This document shows, in pieces, positions 17,757-25,003 of a stretch of 64,000 nt of DNA. Position 1 is the first letter of the stretch, and each line of letters starts with the position of its first letter. Source of the DNA: Paracoccus methylarcula (lineage in GTDB: Bacteria; Pseudomonadota; Alphaproteobacteria; Rhodobacterales; Rhodobacteraceae); the NCBI RefSeq assembly GCF_003007735.2, contig NZ_PXNQ02000005.1, forward strand, positions 1 to 64,000, written 5' to 3'. The notes under the pieces were generated by a model, which was not told where the DNA came from, ran no database searches, and worked only from the letters and a program-made list of their open reading frames with translations. The position numbers were made by a program, and so were the translations under genes.

Positions 17757-18575
17757 ATGCGGATTTACATCTCGGCGGATATCGAGGGCGTGGCGGGCGT
17801 GATTTCGCCCGCGCAGGGACAGGCCGGTCATCCCGAATACGAAAAGGCGCGGGAGTTGATGGCCGCAGAGGTCAACGCGGTCGTTGAAGGGCTGGTCGAG
17901 GCCGGGGCGACGGAAATTCTCGTCAACGATTCCCATGGACCGATGACCAATCTTCTGCCGCAGCGCCTGCATCCCGCTGCGGACCTGATCCTTGGAAAGC
18001 CCAAGCCGATGAACATGGCCTGCGGTCTGACGGGCGAATTCGACCTGATCTTCATGACCGGGCATCACTCCATGGCGGGAAAGGGCGGGGTGCTGGCTCA
18101 TACGACCAACGGTTTTGCCTTTCGCGAGATCCGCATCAATGGAACACCCTGCGGCGAACCGGCGATCTATGGCGCCTATGCCGGGGAACTGGGAGTGCCG
18201 GTCGGGCTGATCTCGGGCGATGATTGCACGCGGGACGAGAACGCGCCGATCTTTCCGCAGGCGGAATTCGTGACGGTCAAGCATGCCTATGGCCATCGCG
18301 CGGCACGGCAGGTCTCGGTTTCCCGGGCCCATGCCATGCTGAAGGAGGGGGCGATCCGCGCAGTGAAACGGGCCGGAGAGATGAAGCCGGCCCGGTGGCA
18401 GGGACCGTTCCGCGCCGAATTCGTCATGGGCAATGCCGCGCTGGCCGACCAGATGTCGGTGCTGCCGCCTTCGCGGCGGATCGATGCAATGACGATCGGT
18501 TTCGATTGTGCCACCATGGCCGAGGTAATCGGCTGGATGGCCGCCCTGTCCGCCATGAGTTTCGCCCTGCGTTGA
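17757..18575 (+). CDS. M55 family D-aminopeptidase (DppA-type)
   Basis: 272 residues, matching the Bacillus DppA zinc D-aminopeptidase family, a self-compartmentalising decamer that removes N-terminal D-alanine from D-Ala-D-Ala and similar peptides. Metal ligands are recognisable: Asp8 and Glu10 in SADIEGVAG, His60 in NDSHG, His104 in TGHHSM, and Glu134 in CGEPAIYG. The ATG at 17757 follows GAGGGA. It belongs to the aminotransferase-DmpA-isoaspartyl peptidase operon and supports a role in using D-residue peptides, possibly from cell-wall turnover. Confidence 0.9.
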   Translation: MRIYISADIEGVAGVISPAQGQAGHPEYEKARELMAAEVNAVVEGLVEAGATEILVNDSHGPMTNLLPQRLHPAADLILGKPKPMNMACGLTGEFDLIFMTGHHSMAGKGGVLAHTTNGFAFREIRINGTPCGEPAIYGAYAGELGVPVGLISGDDCTRDENAPIFPQAEFVTVKHAYGHRAARQVSVSRAHAMLKEGAIRAVKRAGEMKPARWQGPFRAEFVMGNAALADQMSVLPPSRRIDAMTIGFDCATMAEVIGWMAALSAMSFALR

Positions 18576-18589
18576 AAGGAGTCCGCTTC

Positions 18590-19528
18590 ATGACCTATAT
18601 CACCCCCGTCATCGCGCTGCATGGCGGCGCCGGGACCATCCTGAAATCCCGCATGACGCCCGAGCGTGAGGCCGCCTTTCACAACGGGCTGCGCAACTGC
18701 CTGGCGGCGGGACTGGAGGTGCTGCAAAAGGGCGGCACGGCGCTGGATGCGGTAACCGCCTCGGTGATGGCGCTTGAAGAGGATCCGCTGTTCAATGCCG
18801 GACGGGGCGCGGTTTTCACCTCGGATGCCACGCATGAGATGGACGCCGCCGTAATGGACGGAGCAGCGCGGGAATGCGGCGCGATCTCGGGGATTTGCGG
18901 GCCGCGTCACCCGGTTCTGGCCGCCCGCGCGGTGATGGAGCAAACCGATCACGTGCTTCTGTCCGGCGATGGCGCCCGCCGCTTTTGCGAGGCTTCGGGG
19001 CTGGAGATGATGGAGCCGGGCTGGTTCGGAACCGAACAACGCCGTGCCGCGCTGCAGGCCGAACTGGAACGTCGCCGCCTCGGCCAGCCTGACGACGGCG
19101 ATCCGGCGCGCAAGCATGGGACGGTCGGCGCGGTGGCGCTGGATCGTTCCGGCCATCTGGCGGCGGCGACCTCGACCGGCGGCATGACGGCGAAGATACC
19201 CGGCAGGGTCGGTGACAGCCCGGTGATCGGCGCCGGCACCTGGGCCGATGACGAGACCGCCGCGGTCTCTGCCACGGGGCATGGGGAATATTTCATCCGT
19301 TGGGCGGTCGGGCATGAAATCGACGCCCGCATGCGTTGGGGCGGTCAGGCACTGGCGCAAGCCGCCGGGGATGTCGTCGCGGAACTGGGCCGGATCGGCG
19401 GCTCCGGCGGGCTGATCGCGGTGGATCGAAAAGGCAATATCTGCCTGCCCTTCAACAGTCCCGGCATGTATCGCGCATGGTCCGATGCGGATGGCGGCAT
19501 CCATACGGGGATATATGGCGAGGCATGA
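18590..19528 (+). CDS. Isoaspartyl peptidase / plant-type L-asparaginase
   Basis: 312 residues, Ntn hydrolase. Start IALHGGAGTI is characteristic. Autocleavage should expose Thr178 in KHGTVGAVALD, with the partner block TSTGGMTAKIPGRVGDSP and oxyanion region ATGHGE. Family members hydrolyse beta-aspartyl (isoaspartyl) dipeptides and asparagine. The ATG at 18590 has an AAAGGAG site 8 bases upstream. Last gene of the operon, it fits the theme of peptides carrying abnormal linkages. Confidence 0.9.
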   Translation: MTYITPVIALHGGAGTILKSRMTPEREAAFHNGLRNCLAAGLEVLQKGGTALDAVTASVMALEEDPLFNAGRGAVFTSDATHEMDAAVMDGAARECGAISGICGPRHPVLAARAVMEQTDHVLLSGDGARRFCEASGLEMMEPGWFGTEQRRAALQAELERRRLGQPDDGDPARKHGTVGAVALDRSGHLAAATSTGGMTAKIPGRVGDSPVIGAGTWADDETAAVSATGHGEYFIRWAVGHEIDARMRWGGQALAQAAGDVVAELGRIGGSGGLIAVDRKGNICLPFNSPGMYRAWSDADGGIHTGIYGEA

Positions 19529-19665
19529 GCCTTGGTTATATCCGGGCTGTCTTGCGGGGTGACATCCGGCAAGCCCCGGTTGCACCGGGTCCGCGGCCTT
19601 GCAACTCGGCCCGCCAGCATGGATGATAACGTCGCTCAGCCCAAAGGAGGCGCTGCATCGACATC

Positions 19666-20529
19666 ATGCCCGATTTTCCGTTACTGCCCAACCCGCATGA
19701 CCCCCGCCTGACCCGGCGCATCACCGGCACAGATCAGACGGGCGCGGAAACCACGCTTTCAGTGGTCGAGGAACGGCCGCTGACGATCTATCTCAACCGG
19801 CAGGAAATCGTCACCGCGATGACGATCGGCGATTATCCCGAGTATCTGGCCCTCGGTTTCCTGCGCAACCAGGGCATGTTGCGCGCCGATGACCACGTGA
19901 CCGGGATCGATTACGACGACGAGATCGAAACCGTCGTCGTGCGGACCGAACGCGAGACGTCATACGAAGAGAAACTGCAGAAGAAGACCCGCACCAGCGG
20001 TTGCGCGGTGGGTACGGTTTTCGGCGACATGATGGAGGGGCTGGACGGCCTGACCCTGCCCCAATCCGAGATCCGCACGAGCTGGCTCTACGCGCTGGCC
20101 AAAGAGATCAACACCACGCCCTCGCTTTACCTCGAAGCCGGGGCGATCCACGGAACGGTGCTGTGCCAGCGCGACAGGCCACTGGTCTATATGGAGGATG
20201 TCGGCCGCCACAACGCGGTGGACAAGATCGCCGGATTCATGTTCCGCCATGATATCGCGGCCGCCGACAAGATCCTGTATACCACCGGGCGGCTGACCTC
20301 GGAAATGGTCATCAAGACGGCGCTGATGGGGATTCCCGCGCTGGCCTCGCGCTCGGGCTTCACCGCATGGGGGGTCGAGATCGCGCGCCGCGTCGGGCTG
20401 ACCCTGATCGGACGGATGCGCGGCCAGCGCTTTACCTGTCTCAGCGGCGAAGAGCGCCTGATCCGCGATGCCGATCCGAAAAGCATCCCCGAAGAGGATC
20501 GCAAGCTGCATCGCAAGGCCGCGACATGA
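19666..20529 (+). CDS. fdhD: FdhD, formate dehydrogenase sulfurtransferase
   Basis: 287 residues. FdhD carries sulfur from a cysteine desulfurase to the molybdenum cofactor of formate dehydrogenases, forming the terminal Mo=S ligand. Typical blocks are RPLTIYLN, DVGRHNAVDKIAGF, YTTGRLTSEMVIKTALMGIP and SRSGFTAWGVEIA. The sulfur-carrying loop reads TSGCAVGTVF with a single cysteine, Cys113; E. coli FdhD has a CxxC there. GGAGG lies 15 bases before ATG 19666, longer than usual. The stop codon overlaps the mobA start (ATGA). It is the head of a molybdenum-cofactor operon preceding two formate dehydrogenases. Confidence 0.93.
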   Translation: MPDFPLLPNPHDPRLTRRITGTDQTGAETTLSVVEERPLTIYLNRQEIVTAMTIGDYPEYLALGFLRNQGMLRADDHVTGIDYDDEIETVVVRTERETSYEEKLQKKTRTSGCAVGTVFGDMMEGLDGLTLPQSEIRTSWLYALAKEINTTPSLYLEAGAIHGTVLCQRDRPLVYMEDVGRHNAVDKIAGFMFRHDIAAADKILYTTGRLTSEMVIKTALMGIPALASRSGFTAWGVEIARRVGLTLIGRMRGQRFTCLSGEERLIRDADPKSIPEEDRKLHRKAAT

Positions 20530-21171
20530 GCGCCCGCTTGGCGTTATCCTGGCGGGTGGGCTCGCAACCCGGATGGGCGGCGGCGACAAGGGCCTGCTGC
20601 GGATCGGGGGCAGTCGCTGCTGTCCCGGGTGATTGCGCGGCTGGAGCCGCAGGTCTCTGGCATTGCGTTGAACGCCAATGGCGATGCCGCCCGCTTCGCC
20701 GATTACGGCCTGCCGGTTCTGCCCGACGGCATCGGCGGCTTTCCGGGTCCGCTGGCCGGGGTGCTGGCCGGGCTGGACTGGGCAGCCGGCAAGGGCGCGG
20801 ACGCGATCGTGACGGCCGCCGCCGATACGCCCTTTTTCCCCGCCGATCTGGTGCCACGGCTCTTGCTGGCTGCCAAGGGCAAAGACCATCCTCTCGCCAT
20901 GGCCATAACCCCGCGCGAGGAAGGCGAAGCGCTGAAATCCGGAGGCAAGCACATCAACCGCCATCCCACTTTCGGGCTCTGGCCCGTGGCCCTGCGCGAT
21001 GACCTGCGTGCAGCCCTGCATGACGGATTGCGCAAGGTCGTCTTGTGGACCGATCGCCACGATGCTGCCGAGGCATTGTTCCCCGCAGATCCTTTCGATC
21101 CGTTCTTCAACGTCAACACGCCCGAGGATCTGGCACGTGCCGAAGCCCTGGCGAATGAGGCTGCGACATGA
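20526..21171 (+). pseudogene. mobA: MobA, molybdenum cofactor guanylyltransferase, two frameshifts
   Basis: MobA adds GMP to molybdopterin to form the bis-MGD cofactor. The protein is readable only across three frames: MSAR from ATG 20526, then GVILAGGLATRMGGGDKGLL from 20540, then SLLSRVIARLEPQVSGIALN to the stop at 21171. One base is missing near 20537 and one in the G run near 20607-20612. With both restored the protein is about 215 residues, the normal size, with the nucleotide-binding motif LAGGLATRMGG-DKGLL intact. It overlaps fdhD and mobB by ATGA. Because the neighbours need bis-MGD and the two breaks are single-base, sequencing error is the likelier cause. Confidence 0.85.
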
Positions 21172-21659
21172 AGCTTTACGGTATCACCGGCTGGAAAAAC
21201 GCGGGCAAGACCGGCCTGATGGAGCGTCTGGTTACGGAAATCGCCTCACGGGGGTTGACCGTATCGACGATCAAGCATGCCCATCACGATACCGATATCG
21301 ACCAGCCCGGCCGCGACAGCCATCGCCATCGCGAGGCGGGGGCACAAGAGGTCCTGCTGTCCACACCGCGCCGTTGGGCCCTGATGCACGAGTTGCGCGA
21401 TACCAACGAGCCCTCGCTGGCCGATTTACTGCCTCGTCTCTCCCCGGTCGATCTGGTTCTGATCGAGGGCTACAAGCATGAGCCACACCCGAAGATCGAG
21501 GCTTATCGCCAGGTCATCGACCGCCCGCTGCTTGCCTCGAAGATCGAAACCATCCATGCCATTGCCGCCGACGGGCCGGTTGACACCGCGTTGCCGGTTT
21601 TCGACCTTGATGACACCATCGCCATTGCCGATTTCATCCTGAGCGAGGTTGAACGATGA
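21168..21659 (+). CDS. mobB: MobB, molybdopterin-guanine dinucleotide biosynthesis adaptor
   Basis: 163 residues, a P-loop GTP-binding protein that assists MobA. Walker A is GWKNAGKTG (residues 7-15), followed by IKHAHHDTDIDQPGRDSHRH, and DLVLIEGYKHEPHPKIEAYR near residue 110, all family hallmarks. The ATG overlaps the mobA stop and the gene's end overlaps moeA. Confidence 0.95.
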   Translation: MKLYGITGWKNAGKTGLMERLVTEIASRGLTVSTIKHAHHDTDIDQPGRDSHRHREAGAQEVLLSTPRRWALMHELRDTNEPSLADLLPRLSPVDLVLIEGYKHEPHPKIEAYRQVIDRPLLASKIETIHAIAADGPVDTALPVFDLDDTIAIADFILSEVER

Positions 21660-22903
21660 AGACTGACAATTTCGCCATGCCGCAAGGGGTGGATTGGATC
21701 CCGGTCGATACCGCCCTGGGCCGGTTGCGCGATATCCTGCAACCGCTGGCCCGCACCGAGACCCTGGCAACGGCGCAGGCGGCGGGCCGCGTTCTGGCCG
21801 ATGCCTGCATCGCCCGCCGCTCCAACCCGCCGCAGCCCAATTCCGCCGTTGACGGCTATGGCTTCGCCCATGCCGCCACCGGAGACGGACCGCAACGCCT
21901 GCCGCTGGTCGAAGGGCGCGCCGCCGCCGGGCAGCCACGGGCGCAGCCGGTTCCCGAAGGCAGGGCGATTCGCATCCTGACCGGGGCGACCCTGCCCGAA
22001 GGCGTCGATACCGTGGTGCTGGAGGAGGACACCACCATCGACGGATCGGCGGTCAGTTTCGACGGTCCGGTCAAACGCGGTAGCAATACCCGCGAGGCAG
22101 GCGAGGACGTCACCGAGGGCAGCCCCGCCCTGCCCGCCGGTCACAAGCTACGCGCGCCCGATCTGGCATTGCTGTCGGCGGTCGGGATCGCGCATGTGAC
22201 GGTGCATCGCCCGTTGCGGGTCGGGGTGCTCTCGACAGGTGACGAAATCATCGCCGCGCCCGATCTGCCCGCCCTGCCACATCAGATCTGGGACGCCAAT
22301 CGCCCCATGCTGCTGTCGCTGGCAGCCGGTTGGGGATATGAGCCCGTGGATCTCGGCCATGCACCGGATAGCGACAATGCCGTCAGGGAGCGCCTGGACG
22401 ATGGTGCGCGGCGTGCCGATGTCATCCTGACCTCGGGCGGCGCCTCGGCAGGGGACGAGGATCATGTCTCGGCGCTGCTGAAATCGCATGGCACCCTGTC
22501 AAGCTGGCGTATCGCGCTCAAACCCGGACGCCCGCTCGCCTTGGCGACATGGGAGGGCGTGCCGGTTTTCGGATTGCCGGGTAATCCGGTCGCCGCGCTT
22601 GTCTGTTCGTTGATTTTCGCCCGTCCCGCCCTTTCGCTGCTGGCCGGAGCGGGCTGGACGGAGCCACAGGGCTTTGCCGTGCCCGCCGCCTTCGCCAAGC
22701 GCAAGAAACCCGGGCGGCGCGAATATCTGCGCGCCCGGCTGAACGCGGAGGGCCGGGCCGAGGTGTTTGCATCGGAAGGCTCGGGCCGGATCAGCGGGCT
22801 GAGTTGGGCCGATGGCCTGGTGGAACTGCATGACGGGGCCGCCGAGATCGAGCCGGGCGTCCCGGTCAGATATATCCCCTACGCTTCGTTCGGATTGGTC
22901 TGA
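21656..22903 (+). CDS. moeA: MoeA, molybdopterin molybdenumtransferase
   Basis: 415 residues. MoeA inserts molybdate into adenylylated molybdopterin. Features: NSAVDGYGFA near residue 63, IRILTGATLPEGVDTVVLEE, VGVLSTGDEI, the MPT-binding TSGGASAGDEDHV and FGLPGNPVAA. The gene overlaps mobB by ATGA, ending the fdhD-mobA-mobB-moeA operon. It converges on the tusA-like gene, whose stop codon lies 4 bases away. Confidence 0.95.
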   Translation: MKTDNFAMPQGVDWIPVDTALGRLRDILQPLARTETLATAQAAGRVLADACIARRSNPPQPNSAVDGYGFAHAATGDGPQRLPLVEGRAAAGQPRAQPVPEGRAIRILTGATLPEGVDTVVLEEDTTIDGSAVSFDGPVKRGSNTREAGEDVTEGSPALPAGHKLRAPDLALLSAVGIAHVTVHRPLRVGVLSTGDEIIAAPDLPALPHQIWDANRPMLLSLAAGWGYEPVDLGHAPDSDNAVRERLDDGARRADVILTSGGASAGDEDHVSALLKSHGTLSSWRIALKPGRPLALATWEGVPVFGLPGNPVAALVCSLIFARPALSLLAGAGWTEPQGFAVPAAFAKRKKPGRREYLRARLNAEGRAEVFASEGSGRISGLSWADGLVELHDGAAEIEPGVPVRYIPYASFGLV

Positions 22904-22906
22904 ACC

Positions 22907-23134
22907 CTATCCTTTGCGAATCAGATAGGCCCGCGCCTCGCCCTCATCCTGCTGTTCAAGCAATTCATGCCCGGACTCCGCGCAGAAATGGGGTATGTCG
23001 ATCACCGCAGCCGGATCGGTCGCCACTACGCGCAATATCTCTCCCGTCGCCATGCCCTGCAGGCGCTTGCGCGCCTTCAGGACCGGTAACGGGCATAGAA
23101 GGCCCCGCGCATCGAGTTCTTGATCCCATGTCAT
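22907..23134 (-). CDS. tusA: TusA-family sulfurtransferase
   Basis: 75 residues, the size of TusA/SirA/YeeD proteins. The active-site motif is LLCPLPVLKARKRL with Cys14, preceded by LDARG. These proteins relay persulfide sulfur for tRNA modification, Moco biosynthesis or FdhD. Placed between the Moco operon and the first formate dehydrogenase, a role in supplying sulfur to FdhD or to molybdopterin synthesis is reasonable, but only context supports it. Confidence 0.85.
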   Translation of the reverse strand: MTWDQELDARGLLCPLPVLKARKRLQGMATGEILRVVATDPAAVIDIPHFCAESGHELLEQQDEGEARAYLIRKG

Positions 23135-23182
23135 GGGATCACTGATAGGCCCGGTCGTCGAGGCTGTCCATAACCCCGGCTC

Positions 23183-23199
23183 GATAGAGAATTTCTATC
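23183..23199. promoter_or_regulatory. Inverted repeat upstream of NAD-formate dehydrogenase
   Basis: GATAGA and TCTATC flank GAATT in the divergent region between tusA and the formate dehydrogenase genes. About 34 bases downstream a TATAAT hexamer (23233-23238) could be a -10 element, although no good -35 is visible. Candidate operator; no regulator gene adjoins it. Confidence 0.35.
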
Positions 23200-23281
23200 A
23201 AACAACGGAAAGTCGATATTGACCAACCGTGGTATAATGTCTCACAAACCCACGACGTCCCACCCGCAACGGCAGGAAAAC

Positions 23282-25003
23282 ATGGCACTCGATCAACAAA
23301 AAGGCATCTGGAGCTCGGGCCGCGGAAACGGCAAGGGGCGCGGCACACCCAAGGGCCGCCAACTGGATGATACCGCATGGGATCAGGTCAGGGCGCTTCT
23401 GGGCGACCGGCCGCGCCGCCGTGACCTGCTGATCGAGTTCCTGCACCTGATACAGGACGAATACGGTCATCTGTCGGCCCCGCATCTGCGTGCCCTGGCC
23501 GAGGAAATGCGGCTATCGATGGCCGAGGTCTGGGAGGTCGCCACCTTCTACGCCCATTTCGACCCGATCACCGAGGACGAAACCCCTCCGCCCGACCTGA
23601 CCATCCGCGTCTGCGATTCGCTGTCCTGCGAGCTGGCCGGGTCCGAGGCCTTGCTGGAGGCGCTGCAATCGGGCCATGACCCGTCACGAATCCGTGTGCT
23701 GCGCGCGCCCTGCATGGGCCGCTGCGATACCGCCCCGGTGGCAGAGATCGGGCACCGCCATGTCGATTTCGCCACGCCGGAACGGATCGACCAGGTTATT
23801 GCCGGCGGTGATCTGCACCCCGTCGTCCCGGATTATGAGGGCTTCGAGGATTACCGCGCCGGTGGCGGCTACACCAGGCTGGCCGAGCTGCGCGATGGCG
23901 GCGACTGGCAGGAGGTGCAGCAGGAATTGCTGGATGCCGGACTGCGCGGGATGGGCGGTGCCGGATTCCCCTCGGGCAAGAAATGGGGCTTCGTGCGCGC
24001 CAATCCGGGACCGCGCTACCTTGCCGTGAACGGCGACGAGGGCGAACCGGGCACATTCAAGGACCGCTATTACCTCGAACGCCAGCCGCATCTGATGCTG
24101 GAGGGCATGCTGATCGCGGCATGGGCCGTCGAGGCAGAGAAATGTTTCATCTACATGCGCGACGAATATCCCGCCGTGCTGAAAATCCTGAAAAAGGAAA
24201 TCGCTGCGCTCGAACAGGCAGGTATCGCGGAACCGGGTTACATCGACCTGCGCCGCGGCGCCGGAGCCTATATCTGCGGCGAGGAATCCGCGATGATCGA
24301 GTCGATAGAGGGCAAGCGCGGCCTACCCCGGCTACGGCCTCCTTATGTGGCTCAGGACGGCGTTTTCGGGCGGCCAACGCTGGTGCATAATGTCGAGACC
24401 CTGCACCTGATCGCACGCATCTGCCGCGAGGGGCCTGAAATCTTCTCTTCGGTCGAGCATAACGGCCGCAAGGGGATGCGCAGTTACTCGCTGTCCGGCC
24501 GGGTCGCCAATCCCGGCGTCTACTTCCTGCGCGCCGGCACCACCATCCGCGAACTGATCGAGGCCGCCGGAGGCATGGCCGAAGGTCACGAGTTCAAGGC
24601 CTATCAGCCGGGCGGGCCTTCCTCGGGCCTGCTGCCCGCCTCGCTGGACGATGTGCCGCTGGATTTCGATACCTTGCAGCCCCATGGCACCTTCATAGGC
24701 TCGGCGGCGGTGGTCGTCCTGTCCGACAAGGACAGCGCCAAGGAAGCTGCGCTCAACATGCTGCGTTTCTTCGAATCGGAAAGCTGCGGGCAATGCACCC
24801 CTTGCCGGGTGGGCTGCGAAAAGGCGGTCAAGCTGATGCAGGCGGATCAATGGGACCAGCCGCTGCTGAATGACCTTTGCGACGTGATGATCGATGCCTC
24901 GATCTGCGGGTTGGGCCAGGCTGCGCCCAACCCGATCCGGTTGGTGATGGAGCATTTCGCGGATGAAGTCGGCGGCAGCCGGAAAGATGGGGGCAAGGCA
25001 TGA
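23282..25003 (+). CDS. NAD-dependent formate dehydrogenase, fused gamma-beta (NuoE-NuoF type) subunit
   Basis: 573 residues. Residues 25-180 form a NuoE/FdsG thioredoxin-like 2Fe-2S domain with cysteines in CDSLSCELAG and APCMGRCDTAP. The rest is NuoF/FdsB: GMGGAGFPSGKKW and VNGDEGEPGTFKDRYYLE for FMN/NADH, GAGAYICGEESAMIESIEG, and the 4Fe-4S ligands ESCGQCTPCRVGC with a later SICGLG. Rhodobacter FDH has these as two proteins; the fusion matches Methylobacterium Fdh1B in size. Start ATG 23282 has a GGCAGGA site; the ATG at 23237 lies within the TATAAT-like promoter. Passes electrons to NAD+. Overlaps the alpha-subunit gene. Confidence 0.92.
   Translation: MALDQQKGIWSSGRGNGKGRGTPKGRQLDDTAWDQVRALLGDRPRRRDLLIEFLHLIQDEYGHLSAPHLRALAEEMRLSMAEVWEVATFYAHFDPITEDETPPPDLTIRVCDSLSCELAGSEALLEALQSGHDPSRIRVLRAPCMGRCDTAPVAEIGHRHVDFATPERIDQVIAGGDLHPVVPDYEGFEDYRAGGGYTRLAELRDGGDWQEVQQELLDAGLRGMGGAGFPSGKKWGFVRANPGPRYLAVNGDEGEPGTFKDRYYLERQPHLMLEGMLIAAWAVEAEKCFIYMRDEYPAVLKILKKEIAALEQAGIAEPGYIDLRRGAGAYICGEESAMIESIEGKRGLPRLRPPYVAQDGVFGRPTLVHNVETLHLIARICREGPEIFSSVEHNGRKGMRSYSLSGRVANPGVYFLRAGTTIRELIEAAGGMAEGHEFKAYQPGGPSSGLLPASLDDVPLDFDTLQPHGTFIGSAAVVVLSDKDSAKEAALNMLRFFESESCGQCTPCRVGCEKAVKLMQADQWDQPLLNDLCDVMIDASICGLGQAAPNPIRLVMEHFADEVGGSRKDGGKA

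Noticed and set aside
23219..23281. Earlier starts for the fused FDH subunit (23219 or 23237)
   Set aside because: They overlap a TATAAT-like promoter element and lack a ribosome site; ATG 23282 has GGCAGGA.
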